Shown here: positions 1 through 8,068 of the stretch, one piece after another
Numbering within the stretch: the first letter of the stretch is position 1
Layout of the letters: every line of letters starts with the position of its first letter
From: RPRB01 sp035501615
Lineage (GTDB): Bacteria > Myxococcota > Myxococcia > Myxococcales > Myxococcaceae
Reading direction: 5' to 3'
Length of the DNA: 64,000 nucleotides
Assembly (NCBI GenBank): GCA_035501615.1
Contig: DATJVY010000117.1
Location: 62,001 to 126,000 of the forward strand
Notes under the pieces: model-generated
Database searches by the model: none
What the model saw: the letters and a program-made list of their open reading frames with translations, nothing else
Told to the model about the DNA's origin: nothing
Program-made: the position numbers and the translations under genes

Positions 1-142
1 GCCCTTCGTCTCCTACGGTGGCTGCTCGCTCGTGGTGTCGATGGCGGCCGCGGGAGTGCTGCTCTCGCTGAGCGCCTCGTCGGCCCCGCTCCGGAACCCC
101 TCCGGGGCGCGACTCCGCCGGATGCAGGAGGCGGCCGCGTGA
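1..142 (+). CDS. ftsW: FtsW, C-terminal end (truncated by window)
   Basis: Only the last 46 codons are present, read from base 2 to the TGA at 140-142. The peptide opens with PFVSYGGCS, the conserved SEDS-family loop of FtsW/RodA (usually PFVSYGGSS), followed by one hydrophobic helix and a short basic cytoplasmic tail. FtsW is the septal peptidoglycan glycosyltransferase and is the expected neighbour upstream of murG in dcw clusters. The stop overlaps the murG start codon as GTGA, so the two genes are translationally coupled. RodA shares the loop, but the position before murG favours FtsW. Confidence 0.85.
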   Translation, partial: PFVSYGGCSLVVSMAAAGVLLSLSASSAPLRNPSGARLRRMQEAAA

Positions 143-1257
143 GGATGCTCATCGCCGGCGGCGGGACCGGGGGGCACCTCTTCCCCGGAATCGCGCTGGC
201 GGAGGAGGTCACCACCCGGCACCCGGACAACCGGGTTCTGTTCGTGGGAACGACACGCGGCCTCGAGGCGCGGGTCGTGCCGGCGGCGGGCTTCCCGCTG
301 GAGACCATCGAGGTGCGCGGGCTGAAGGGCGTGGGGCCGCTCCGCAAGCTGCAGGCGCTGCTCCTGCTGCCGCTCTCGTTCCTCTCCAGCTGGCGCATCG
401 TGGGGCGCTTCCGTCCGGACGTCGTGGTGGGCGTGGGCGGGTATGCCTCGGGCCCGGTGGTCCTCGCCGCCTGGACCCGCGGGGTGGCGACGGCCATCCA
501 GGAGCAGAATGCGCTTCCCGGGGTGACCAACCGCATCCTGGGGCACGTCGTCCGCGCGGTGTTCATCGCCTTCGAGCAGGCGCGGGCGGCCTTCCCGCCG
601 CGGAAGACGTACCTGGTGGGGAACCCCGTCCGCCGGAAGCTGATGGACAACTATCTCCGCAGCCGGACGCCGGCGAGCGATGGCCGCTTCCGGCTGCTGG
701 TGGTCGGTGGCTCGCTGGGCGCGCGCGGGCTCAATACCCTCATGCTGGAGGCGCTGCCGCACCTGGGCGAGCTGCGAACCCAGATGGAGATCGTCCACCA
801 GACGGGTTCGGCGGACCTCGAACGGGTGAAGGCGGCGTACGCGGCCGCCGGCGTGACCGCGGCGGAGATCGTTCCCTTCGTCGACGACATGTCCCGGGCC
901 TATGCCCGGGCCTCGCTGGTCCTCTGCCGGGCGGGGGCCACCACCGTGGCCGAGCTGACCATCTGCAAGAAGGCGTCGATCCTGGTGCCGTTCCCCTATG
1001 CGACCGACGATCACCAGGCGGTGAACGCCGCGGCGCTGGTGGAGGCGGGGGCAGCGCTGATGTTTCGCGAGTCGGAGCTGACCGGGGAGCGGCTGGCCGG
1101 GGAGCTTCGCCGGCTCGCTGCCACGCCCGAGGCGCTCCAGCGGATGGAGCGCGCGGCCGGACACCTCGGCCGCCCCGAGGCGGCGCGCGAGCTGGTGGAC
1201 GTCTGCGCCGAGCTGAGCGCCGGGCCGAGCGGCGGGGGACAGGTGGTCCCACGATGA
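139..1257 (+). CDS. murG: MurG, UDP-GlcNAc:undecaprenyl-PP-MurNAc-pentapeptide GlcNAc transferase
   Basis: This enzyme converts lipid I to lipid II on the inner face of the cytoplasmic membrane. The 372-residue product has the N-terminal glycine loop AGGGTGGHLFPG at about residues 6-17 and the C-terminal nucleotide-sugar-binding domain beginning at GGSLGARGLN near residue 193. HQTG and the late EAGAALMF segment are also typical. The length matches the family (about 360). The GTG at 139 overlaps the ftsW stop and gives the usual short lead into the glycine loop; an ATG two codons later is the alternative. The stop overlaps the murC ATG (ATGA). Confidence 0.95.
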   Translation: MRMLIAGGGTGGHLFPGIALAEEVTTRHPDNRVLFVGTTRGLEARVVPAAGFPLETIEVRGLKGVGPLRKLQALLLLPLSFLSSWRIVGRFRPDVVVGVGGYASGPVVLAAWTRGVATAIQEQNALPGVTNRILGHVVRAVFIAFEQARAAFPPRKTYLVGNPVRRKLMDNYLRSRTPASDGRFRLLVVGGSLGARGLNTLMLEALPHLGELRTQMEIVHQTGSADLERVKAAYAAAGVTAAEIVPFVDDMSRAYARASLVLCRAGATTVAELTICKKASILVPFPYATDDHQAVNAAALVEAGAALMFRESELTGERLAGELRRLAATPEALQRMERAAGHLGRPEAARELVDVCAELSAGPSGGGQVVPR

Positions 1258-2681
1258 CCCGGCGCGCACCGGTGGTGAGCCTGTTCAAGACCCGGCACGC
1301 GGCCCAGGTCCATTTCGTCGGCATCGGTGGCATCGGGATGAGCGGCATCGCCGAGGTGCTCCTCAACCTCGGCTACCGGGTGAGCGGCTCGGACCTGAAG
1401 GAGTCGGAGATCACGCGGAGGCTCCACCGGATGGGCGCGCGGGTGGAGATCGGCCACCGGGCCGAGAACCTGGTCTCGGCGGACGTGGTGGTCATCTCCT
1501 CGGCGGTGCGCCGGGACAATCCCGAGGTGCTCGCCGCCCAGGCACGGAAGATCCCGGTCATCCCCCGGGCGGAGATGCTCGCCGAGCTGATGCGCCTCAA
1601 GTACGCGGTGGCGGTCGCGGGCAGCCACGGGAAGACCACCACCACGTCGATGGTGGCGACGGTGATGAATGCCGCCGGCCTCGACCCCACCGCGGTGGTG
1701 GGAGGGAAGGTCAACGTCCTCGGCAGCAACGCCAAGCTCGGCAAGTCGGATCTCATGGTCGTCGAGGCCGACGAGTCCGACGGCAGCTTCGTCAAGCTGC
1801 ACCCCAGCATCGCGGTGGTGACCAACATCGACCCCGAGCACCTGGACCACTTCGGGAGCCTCGAGGCGCTGCGGAATGCCTTCGCCGAGTTCTGCAACCG
1901 GGTGCCCTTCTACGGGCTGAACGTGCTCTGCCTCGACCATCCCAACGTGCAGGCGCTGCTGCCCCAGATCGGGAAACGGGTGGTCACCTACGGGAGCTCG
2001 CACACCGCCGACTACCGGCTGGAGGGCGTGACGCTCGACGGGTTCTGCACTCGCTTCGGCGCGTTTCGCCGCGAGGAGGAGCTGGGCGAGTTCACGGTGC
2101 GGATGGTGGGCGAGCACAACGCTCTCAACGCACTGGCGGTCATCGCCGTCGCCGAGGAGATGGAGATCCCGCTCCCGGTGGTGCGCACCGCGCTGGCCGA
2201 GTTCGCCGGGGTCCAGCGGCGCTTCACGGTCCGCGGGGAGGCGGGGGGAGTGATGGTGGTCGACGACTACGGGCACCACCCGGCGGAGGTGATGGCCACG
2301 CTGGCCGGAGCGCGCCGGGCATTCGGCCGGCGGCTGGTGGTGGTGTTCCAGCCCCACCGCTACACCCGCACGCGGGACCTCCTCTCCGAGTTCACCACCG
2401 CCTTCAACGACGCGGACGTGCTGATGGTGCTCGGCATCTACGCCGCGAGCGAGGAGCCGATCCCCGGCGTCACCGGAGAGGCGCTCGCCCAGGCGATCCG
2501 CAGCCACGGGCACCGGGACGTGACCTACGTGGAGCGCCGGGCGGACGCGGCGGCGGCGTTGCTCCCCCGGCTCCGCGAGGGCGACCTGGTGGTCACGCTC
2601 GGAGCGGGCGACGTCACCCAGGTGGGCCCGGAGCTGCTCCAGCTGCTGGAGCCCGCGCAGCAGGGCGGACGGGCGAGCTAG
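1254..2681 (+). CDS. murC: MurC, UDP-N-acetylmuramate--L-alanine ligase
   Basis: MurC adds L-alanine to UDP-MurNAc using ATP, the first step of the stem peptide. The 475-residue protein shows all three Mur-ligase domains: a Rossmann-like start HFVGIGGIGMSG near residue 20, the P-loop GSHGKTT at about 122-128, the acidic VVEADESDGSF segment, and the C-terminal DDYGHHP and QPHRYTRT motifs. The ATG at 1254 overlaps the murG stop. No murB gene follows directly, unlike the common murC-murB order: five unrelated genes intervene before murB at 7139. Confidence 0.96.
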   Translation: MTRRAPVVSLFKTRHAAQVHFVGIGGIGMSGIAEVLLNLGYRVSGSDLKESEITRRLHRMGARVEIGHRAENLVSADVVVISSAVRRDNPEVLAAQARKIPVIPRAEMLAELMRLKYAVAVAGSHGKTTTTSMVATVMNAAGLDPTAVVGGKVNVLGSNAKLGKSDLMVVEADESDGSFVKLHPSIAVVTNIDPEHLDHFGSLEALRNAFAEFCNRVPFYGLNVLCLDHPNVQALLPQIGKRVVTYGSSHTADYRLEGVTLDGFCTRFGAFRREEELGEFTVRMVGEHNALNALAVIAVAEEMEIPLPVVRTALAEFAGVQRRFTVRGEAGGVMVVDDYGHHPAEVMATLAGARRAFGRRLVVVFQPHRYTRTRDLLSEFTTAFNDADVLMVLGIYAASEEPIPGVTGEALAQAIRSHGHRDVTYVERRADAAAALLPRLREGDLVVTLGAGDVTQVGPELLQLLEPAQQGGRAS

Positions 2682-2690
2682 GATTCTCGC

Positions 2691-2706
2691 GCAACCGTCG
2701 GGTTGC
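2691..2706. promoter_or_regulatory. Inverted repeat 1 (candidate operator)
   Basis: Perfect GCAACC-N4-GGTTGC inverted repeat, 10 bp after the murC stop and 94 bp upstream of the AHSA1 start. It is the first of three identical-core repeats in 107 bp. ArsR-family regulators usually bind such dyads, and an ArsR-type gene lies in the operon downstream. Binding is inference. Confidence 0.6.
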
Positions 2707-2737
2707 ATATGGGTGTCAAACACCTTCGGCACCTTCG

Positions 2738-2753
2738 GCAACCTCACGGTTGC
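2738..2753. promoter_or_regulatory. Inverted repeat 2 (candidate operator)
   Basis: Second perfect GCAACC-N4-GGTTGC copy, centred 47 bp after the first and 44 bp before the third. Its right arm contains TTGCAT (2750-2755). A 17-bp spacer later is a weak -10-like CACATT (2773-2778), so the dyad may overlap a promoter -35 element. That promoter call is weak. Confidence 0.6.
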
Positions 2754-2781
2754 ATTTCCGCCCTCCCCGGGGCACATTGGT

Positions 2782-2797
2782 GCAACCAGGAGGTTGC
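2782..2797. promoter_or_regulatory. Inverted repeat 3, overlaps the AHSA1 ribosome binding site
   Basis: Third perfect GCAACC-N4-GGTTGC copy (7-bp arms if the flanking T and A are counted). Its spacer and right arm contain AGGAGG (2788-2793), the Shine-Dalgarno sequence of the AHSA1 gene starting at 2800. A bound protein, or a hairpin in the mRNA, would cover the ribosome binding site, so this copy could act at DNA or RNA level. Confidence 0.6.
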
Positions 2798-2799
2798 AG

Positions 2800-3276
2800 A
2801 TGGCCGACACCATTCCGGACCGGATCGAGAAGAAGATCGTGCTCCGTGCGCCCCGCTCCCGGGTCTGGCGCGCACTCACCGACGCCCGCGAGTTCTCGGC
2901 GTGGTTCCGCGTCGAGCTGCGTGGCCAGTTCGAGGCCGGCAAGGAGATCAGCGGTCCGGTCACCTACCCGGGCTATGAATCCCTGACCATGACGGCCTGG
3001 GTGGAGCGCATGGAGCCCGAACGCCTCTTCAGCTTCCGCTGGCACCCTGCGGCCATCGATCCGAAGGTGGATTATTCGAAGGAGTCCACCACCCTGGTCG
3101 AGTTCCGGCTCGAGGACGTCCCCGGCGGGACCCTTCTCACCGTGACCGAGTCCGGCTTCCGGAGCCTTCCCGCAGCGCGACGCGGCTTCGCCCACGAGGC
3201 GAACAGCGGCGGCTGGGACGAGCAGCTCCGCAACATCGAACGGCATGTCGCCCAGCATCCGTCGCCGCGCACCTGA
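2800..3276 (+). CDS. AHSA1/START-like (SRPBCC) domain protein
   Basis: A 158-residue single-domain protein of the activator-of-Hsp90-ATPase-like SRPBCC fold. It opens with IEKKIVLRAPRSRVWRALTD and contains the family's FRVELRGQF, LFSFRWHP and GWDEQL segments. These proteins form a hydrophobic cavity; the ligand is unknown here. An in-frame ATG at 2713 exists, but the ATG at 2800 has AGGAGG seven bases upstream and begins right before the conserved domain, so I chose it. It is paired with and overlaps an ArsR-type regulator, a common arrangement for this family in which the regulator controls the pair. Three inverted repeats lie just upstream. Confidence 0.85.
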   Translation: MADTIPDRIEKKIVLRAPRSRVWRALTDAREFSAWFRVELRGQFEAGKEISGPVTYPGYESLTMTAWVERMEPERLFSFRWHPAAIDPKVDYSKESTTLVEFRLEDVPGGTLLTVTESGFRSLPAARRGFAHEANSGGWDEQLRNIERHVAQHPSPRT

Positions 3277-3580
3277 TCCGAGCGCGCTCTTCGCCGCGCT
3301 CGGAGATCCAACACGGCTGGCACTCGTCCGCCGGCTCGCGGCCGAGAATTTCCTCTCGGTGGCGGCGCTCACCGCGGGGACCCGCATCTCCCGGCAGGCC
3401 GTGACCAAGCACCTCGACATCCTCGCCAGGGCTGGGCTGGTGGAGAGCGCCCGGCACGGTCGCGAGCGGCTCTGGATGCTGTCCCCGGGGCAGCTCGAGC
3501 AGGCACGCCGTGCCCTCGACGAGATCTCCCACGACTGGGATGACGCGCTGGGTCGGCTCCGCAGGCTCGTCGAGCGCTGA
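3245..3580 (+). CDS. ArsR-family winged-helix transcriptional regulator
   Basis: A 111-residue protein that is almost entirely one winged helix-turn-helix. FAALGDPTRLALVRRLA is the classic ArsR first helix, SRQAVTKHLDILARAGLV the recognition helix, and ARHGRERLWML the wing. It carries no obvious metal-binding cysteines, so it is likely a non-metal member of the kind that travels with AHSA1 genes. It overlaps the AHSA1 gene by 32 bp in another frame, so the two are co-transcribed. The most economical model is autoregulation through the three dyads at 2691-2797. Confidence 0.88.
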   Translation: MSPSIRRRAPDPSALFAALGDPTRLALVRRLAAENFLSVAALTAGTRISRQAVTKHLDILARAGLVESARHGRERLWMLSPGQLEQARRALDEISHDWDDALGRLRRLVER

Positions 3581-3741
3581 GCGCGGACGATGCCAGCGTC
3601 GCTGGGCGTGGCCGCCTCAGACGTTCCCGCGATGTGAGGGGCAGAACCCGCCCTGCGCGATCGCACGAAGACGGTGCTTGACCCTCCTTCCTCGGAGCGG
3701 CACAACGTGCGCCCCCGCTGCAGGGGCTCGAGGAGGGTGCC

Positions 3742-4977
3742 ATGCAGGAGATCTTGCGGACGTGGAAGGGGTGTCTCGCCGGGTGCGCGCTGCTCGCTCT
3801 GGCCGGCTGCGGCGGTGGCGCGGCGCCGTCGAGCGCGCTCGGTTCGGTCCCGGCAGGCAGCGAGGCGATCGCCTCGACCCAGGCGGCGATGCACTCGCAG
3901 AGCAAGGGCCCCAAGGTGACTCCGCAGACCAGCGGGACCTCGAGCGGGCTCATCGCCGTCAGCGCGGTGAGCGATCGCATCGTCTGGGCGTCCGGCAGGT
4001 TCGGCACCTTCGTGCGCACCACCGACGGCGGAAAGACCTGGGGCGCCGGCGTGGTGCCCGGCGCCGAGGGTCACCAGCTCCGCGACGTCCAGGGCCTCAG
4101 CGACAAGGTCGCCTACCTCCTCGCGATTCCGAGCGACGACGGTACGTTGCCTTCGCGGATCTACAAGACGACCGACGGCGGGAAGACCTGGGCGCTCCAG
4201 ACCGAGGGGCGTGACGTCAACGAGTTCTTCGACTGCTTCGCCTTCTGGGACTCGAGGAGCGCCATCGTCATGGTGGATTCCGTCGGAACCCGGTTCCCGG
4301 TTCGCCGGACCCTCGACGGCCACACCTGGCAGGACATCGGGGACCTGCTGCCCACGCCGCTGCCCGGCGAGTCGGGATTCGCGGCGAGCGGCACCTGCGC
4401 CGCGACCCAGGGCCACCGCCGGGCCTGGTTGACCACCGGCGTGCCGCCGGCCAATCCCAACGACCCGAGCAGCCTCTGGACGACGCGCGTCCTCTACACC
4501 ACCGATCGCGGACAGACCTGGGGTGCCACGACGGCGCCGATCACCGCCAGCCCGGCCGTCGCCGGCGGTGGCTTCAGCATCGCCTTCCGGGACGCCCGTC
4601 ACGGCATCCTCGGCGGTGGCGATCTGGGCGCCTCGGGGGTGGTCCCCAACTTCGCCCGCTCGCACGACGGTGGCCACACCTGGACCCTCGGAACCTCGGC
4701 CCCCATCCCCGGCGCCATCTACGGGCTGGCCTACGCGGGCAACGGGAAGGGCGACGACGATGACGACTGGGGCCGCGGGCGCGGTCATGGCGACGATCAC
4801 GCCGGGTCGATCCGCGTCGTCGCGACCGCCCCCACGGGGAGCGCCTGGTCCGCGGACGAGGGCCACAGCTGGACCTCCCTCACGGGACTGAGTGGCCTCT
4901 GGGCGGTGACCTTCGCGGACGAGCGGACCGGCTGGCTCGTCGGGACGAACGGGCAGATCGTTCGCATCGACTTCTGA
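3742..4977 (+). CDS. Asp-box beta-propeller lipoprotein (Ycf48/BNR-like)
   Basis: A 411-residue exported lipoprotein. The signal peptide ends in lipobox LAGC with Cys23 as lipidation site. The mature part carries repeated Asp boxes, each on a beta-propeller blade turn: two close TTDGGKTW copies near residues 93 and 143, then variants near 190 (LDGHTW), 250 (TDRGQTW), 309 (HDGGHTW) and 373 (ADEGHSW). This resembles sialidase/Ycf48/photosystem-assembly-type propellers without a recognisable catalytic site. A loop near residues 335-355 is extremely rich in Asp, Gly and His and may bind metal. A good SD (GGAGGG) precedes the ATG. Function unknown. Confidence 0.8.
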   Translation: MQEILRTWKGCLAGCALLALAGCGGGAAPSSALGSVPAGSEAIASTQAAMHSQSKGPKVTPQTSGTSSGLIAVSAVSDRIVWASGRFGTFVRTTDGGKTWGAGVVPGAEGHQLRDVQGLSDKVAYLLAIPSDDGTLPSRIYKTTDGGKTWALQTEGRDVNEFFDCFAFWDSRSAIVMVDSVGTRFPVRRTLDGHTWQDIGDLLPTPLPGESGFAASGTCAATQGHRRAWLTTGVPPANPNDPSSLWTTRVLYTTDRGQTWGATTAPITASPAVAGGGFSIAFRDARHGILGGGDLGASGVVPNFARSHDGGHTWTLGTSAPIPGAIYGLAYAGNGKGDDDDDWGRGRGHGDDHAGSIRVVATAPTGSAWSADEGHSWTSLTGLSGLWAVTFADERTGWLVGTNGQIVRIDF

Positions 4978-4984
4978 GCCCTGA

Positions 4985-5015
4985 CCCGTCCCCGGGGGCC
5001 TCCTCCGGGGACGGG
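4985..5015 (+). terminator. Strong hairpin after the Asp-box lipoprotein
   Basis: Perfect 11-bp inverted repeat CCCGTCCCCGG (4985-4995) / CCGGGGACGGG (5005-5015) with a 9-base loop, seven bases after the stop. The stem is strong but is followed by G-rich sequence rather than a T tract, so intrinsic termination is plausible but not certain. Confidence 0.5.
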
Positions 5016-5059
5016 GGGGCGTCCTGGAAATCGGTGCGCCCTCCCGGCGTCCTCCGTCC

Positions 5060-6580
5060 GTGAACCGGCGTCGCGAGGGAGTGGCCATCGGCGTGATCGC
5101 GCTCGCGACGCTCGCCTTCCACGTCGCCACCAACGGGCAATACGGCTTCTTCCGCGACGAGCTCTACTTCCTCGTCTGCGGCCAGCGGCTGGACTGGGGG
5201 TACGTCGACCAGCCGGCCGGCATCGCGCTCGTCGCCCGCCTGGCCACGATCCTCGCGGGGACCTCGCTGGTCGGAATCCGGATGCCAGCGGCGCTCGCCG
5301 CAGCCGGTCTGGTGGTCCTCACCGGCGCGTTCGCGGTCCGCCTCGGCGGGAGGGTCTTCGCGGCGGTGCTCGCCTGCCTCGTCGTCGCGGTGGCGCCGGT
5401 GCTCGCCGTCTGGGGGCACCTCCTCACGATGAACGCCTTCCAGCCGCTGGTCTGGACCGGGATCGCCTGGGTGGCCCTCTCGGTCGTCGAGGACGATCGG
5501 CGATCCGCTGCGCGCTGGGCGCTGCTCGGGCTGCTCGTGGGCATCGGCGCGAGCTTCAAGTACGACGTGGCGTTCTGGGTCGCGGGACTCGGGGTCGGAT
5601 TCGTCCTGAGCCGTGACGGCCGGCGTGCACTGCGCCCGGGCCGCGTCGCCCTCGCGTGCCTGGTCGCCTGCCTCGTCGTCGCACCGAACCTGGTCTGGCA
5701 GGTGCGCCACGGCCTTCCGATGCTGGAGCTCCTGCGCAACGGCCAGCTGCACAAGAACGCGCCGTTCGAGCCGGGGAGCTTCCTCGTGCAGCAGCTGCTC
5801 CTCATCGGACCGCTCGCCGCGCCGGTGTGGCTCCTCGGCATCGTCTCGGGGATCACCCGGCGCGACCGTCCGACGGCCGTGCTCTCGGTGGCCTTCGTCG
5901 CCACGCTCACCCTGATGCTCCTCGGAAAGGCGAAGGCCTACTACCTCGCGCCGGCCTATCCGACCGTGCTCGCCCTGGGAGCGGTGGAGGTCGAGGCGCG
6001 GATCCGCTCGGCGGCCGCACGCTGGGTCGCGGCGGCGCTCGTCGTGGCAAGCGGGATGGTGCTGCTCCCGCTCGTCCTCCCCGTGCTCCCGGTCGAGACC
6101 CTCCTCCGCTACGAGGCCGCGCTGCACTTCCAGCCGCCCCGCGACGAGCGGCACGAGTTCAACGCGCTCCCCCAGCACCTCGCCGACGAGTTCGGCTGGC
6201 CGGGCATCGTCGATGCGGTGGCTGCCGCCTCGGCGCGGCTGACCCCCGAGGAGCGGCGCACCGGAGCCATCTACACCTTCAACTATGGCGATGCGGCGGC
6301 GCTGGAGTTCCTGGGCCGCGACCGCGGGCTGCCCACCGTCGTCTCCGGTCACAACGAGTACTGGGTCTGGGGCCTTCGCGGGTCCACGCTGGACCCGGTG
6401 CTGGTCGTCGGTGGCTCGGTGAAGGGCCTGTCGGGGGACTACCGCGAGGTCACCGAGGTGGGGCGCACCCCCGCCGATCCGCACGCCATGCCGTACGAGA
6501 GCAACCGGCCGATCCACCTCTGCCGGGGGCGCAAGACCGACCCCGTCGCGACCTGGGTGGACGAGAAGCACTTCGAGTGA
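5060..6580 (+). CDS. GT-C family membrane glycosyltransferase (PMT_2/ArnT-like)
   Basis: A 506-residue polytopic membrane protein of the dolichyl-phosphate-mannose/ArnT-like superfamily, which transfers sugars from polyprenyl-phosphate donors on the outer side of the membrane. The first helix is followed by the acidic pair in FFRDELYFL (Asp33-Glu34), the expected catalytic position, then GYVDQPAG, the counterpart of the usual GYFDHPP segment. About ten further hydrophobic helices follow, and the C-terminal 150 residues are soluble. The start is a GTG at 5060. The gene stands alone between the lipoprotein and a convergent DUF1304 gene; acceptor unknown. Confidence 0.82.
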   Translation: MNRRREGVAIGVIALATLAFHVATNGQYGFFRDELYFLVCGQRLDWGYVDQPAGIALVARLATILAGTSLVGIRMPAALAAAGLVVLTGAFAVRLGGRVFAAVLACLVVAVAPVLAVWGHLLTMNAFQPLVWTGIAWVALSVVEDDRRSAARWALLGLLVGIGASFKYDVAFWVAGLGVGFVLSRDGRRALRPGRVALACLVACLVVAPNLVWQVRHGLPMLELLRNGQLHKNAPFEPGSFLVQQLLLIGPLAAPVWLLGIVSGITRRDRPTAVLSVAFVATLTLMLLGKAKAYYLAPAYPTVLALGAVEVEARIRSAAARWVAAALVVASGMVLLPLVLPVLPVETLLRYEAALHFQPPRDERHEFNALPQHLADEFGWPGIVDAVAAASARLTPEERRTGAIYTFNYGDAAALEFLGRDRGLPTVVSGHNEYWVWGLRGSTLDPVLVVGGSVKGLSGDYREVTEVGRTPADPHAMPYESNRPIHLCRGRKTDPVATWVDEKHFE

Positions 6581-6655
6581 GCCCGAACGCCGCCGTGGCG
6601 CGCGCGGGCGGCCCGGTCGTCGAACGTCTCGAACATCACGCACCGGATCCGGGGC

Positions 6656-7015
6656 TCATCCGAGCAGCGTGGCCGCGAGCGCCAGCGCCGCCGGCAGCCC
6701 CTGGACGACGAGGATGCGGCGCGACACGGTGGCCGCCCCGAACAGCGCGGCGACGAGGACGCAGACGAGGAAGAACAGCCGCAGCGGCGCGGCGAGCGGC
6801 TCGGGCGCCACCAGGCTCCAGGTCAGTCCCGCGGCGAGGAAGCCGTTGTAGAGGCCCTGGTTCGCGGCCAGCGGCGCGGCCTGCGCCGCGAACTCGGGCG
6901 TGGTCCGGAAGATGCGCCGGCCGGCAGGGCTCTTGAACAGGAACATCTCCAGCACCAGGAATCCCACGTGCTCGAGCGCGACGATCGCCACCAGGACGTT
7001 CCGGAGGAGGGCCAT
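6656..7015 (-). CDS. DUF1304 family small membrane protein
   Basis: A 119-residue protein with four hydrophobic helices. The N-terminal LEHVGFLVLEMFLF and the middle ANQGLYNGFLAAGL segments match the DUF1304 family of small inner-membrane proteins of unknown function. The open frame continues far upstream, but the ATG at 7015 starts at the family boundary, and the codons before it do not look like protein. It is transcribed opposite to the surrounding dcw genes. Confidence 0.8.
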   Translation of the reverse strand: MALLRNVLVAIVALEHVGFLVLEMFLFKSPAGRRIFRTTPEFAAQAAPLAANQGLYNGFLAAGLTWSLVAPEPLAAPLRLFFLVCVLVAALFGAATVSRRILVVQGLPAALALAATLLG

Positions 7016-7138
7016 GGGTCCGATGCTCGTCCCACCCCGGCACACCCGTCCACGAGAACCCGCCATCCGCTCCTCGGGCCTTCCCCTGGCGCGGGGGACT
7101 TGCGTCGGCCCGTCCCATCTGGTTCTCACAAGAGACCC

Positions 7139-8068
7139 TTGACCGCGTCCTTCACCCCGCCGGCCAGCGCCGGGCTCGTGACCGGCCTCGCGGCGGACGC
7201 GAGTCCCGGCGAATCGCTCGCCCCGTGGACCAGCCTTCGCGTGGGCGGCCCCGCCGAGCTGCTCGTCCGCCCGCGCACTCCCGATGCGCTGGTCGCGGTC
7301 CTCGCTCGGGCCCGTGCCGGAGGCGTCCCGGTGCACGTCCTCGGCGGCGGGGCGAACACCCTCGTCGGCGACCTGGGCATCCCCGGCGTCACCCTCAAGC
7401 TGCCGCCGGACCTCTTCGCCGAGGAGGTCCAGCACTCCGGAACCGGCGGCCTGATCACCCTCGGAGCCGGGGCCGCCATCGTCCGCCTGGTCAATGTCAT
7501 GCGTGCCCGCGGCTGGGTGGGGGCGGAGTTCCTCGCCGGCATTCCCGGGACCATCGGAGGCGCGGTGGCGATGAACGCCGGAACCAAGAACGGCGAGTGC
7601 GAGCGGGTCCTCGACTCGGTCGAGCTGGCCACCGCGGATGGAATCGGCTGGGTTCCGCGGAGCGCGCTCACCATCCGCTACCGGTTCACCGAGCTCCCTC
7701 CCGGCGCGGTCATGGTCCGGGCGCGGTTCCGGCTGGCCGAGGGAGACCGCGAGGCCTCCCGGGAGGCGATGGAGGCGGACCTCTCCTACCGGAAGCGGAC
7801 CCAGCCGCTCAGCCAGCCGAACTGCGGCAGCGTCTTCCAGAATCCCCCGGGAGACCACGCAGGCCGCCTCATCGACTCGGTGGGGCTCAAGGGGACGAGG
7901 CTCGGCGGGGCGCAGATCTCGCCGCTCCACGCCAACTGGATCGTCAACCTCGGCGGAGCACGTGCTGCCGACGTCGCGGGACTCATCGAGCGTGCGCAGG
8001 CGCGCGTGCGCGAGGAGACGGGCATCGTGCTCGTCCCGGAGGTGAAGCGGGTGGGAGTGTTCGCATGA
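7139..8068 (+). CDS. murB: MurB, UDP-N-acetylenolpyruvoylglucosamine reductase
   Basis: MurB is the FAD/NADPH enzyme that reduces UDP-GlcNAc-enolpyruvate to UDP-MurNAc. Seen here are the FAD-binding GGGANTLV and GIPGTIGGAVAMNAG segments, the catalytic-serine region NCGSVFQNP, and the final Glu of VPEVKRVG. The frame is open from 6968 but the upstream part is shadow sequence over the DUF1304 gene. I prefer the TTG at 7139 (309 residues, AAGAGA a few bases upstream); a GTG at 7179 is the alternative. The stop overlaps the ddl ATG (ATGA). Confidence 0.93.
   Translation: MTASFTPPASAGLVTGLAADASPGESLAPWTSLRVGGPAELLVRPRTPDALVAVLARARAGGVPVHVLGGGANTLVGDLGIPGVTLKLPPDLFAEEVQHSGTGGLITLGAGAAIVRLVNVMRARGWVGAEFLAGIPGTIGGAVAMNAGTKNGECERVLDSVELATADGIGWVPRSALTIRYRFTELPPGAVMVRARFRLAEGDREASREAMEADLSYRKRTQPLSQPNCGSVFQNPPGDHAGRLIDSVGLKGTRLGGAQISPLHANWIVNLGGARAADVAGLIERAQARVREETGIVLVPEVKRVGVFA

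Noticed and set aside
4739..4805. RTX-type calcium-binding repeat in the Asp-rich loop of the propeller lipoprotein
   Set aside because: The loop lacks the regular nine-residue GGxGxDxUx repeat; it is simply Asp/Gly/His-rich.
2716..5133. Antisense open frame of 805 codons over the AHSA1/ArsR/lipoprotein genes
   Set aside because: Shadow of three supported plus-strand genes; composition and lack of motifs match a frame artefact.
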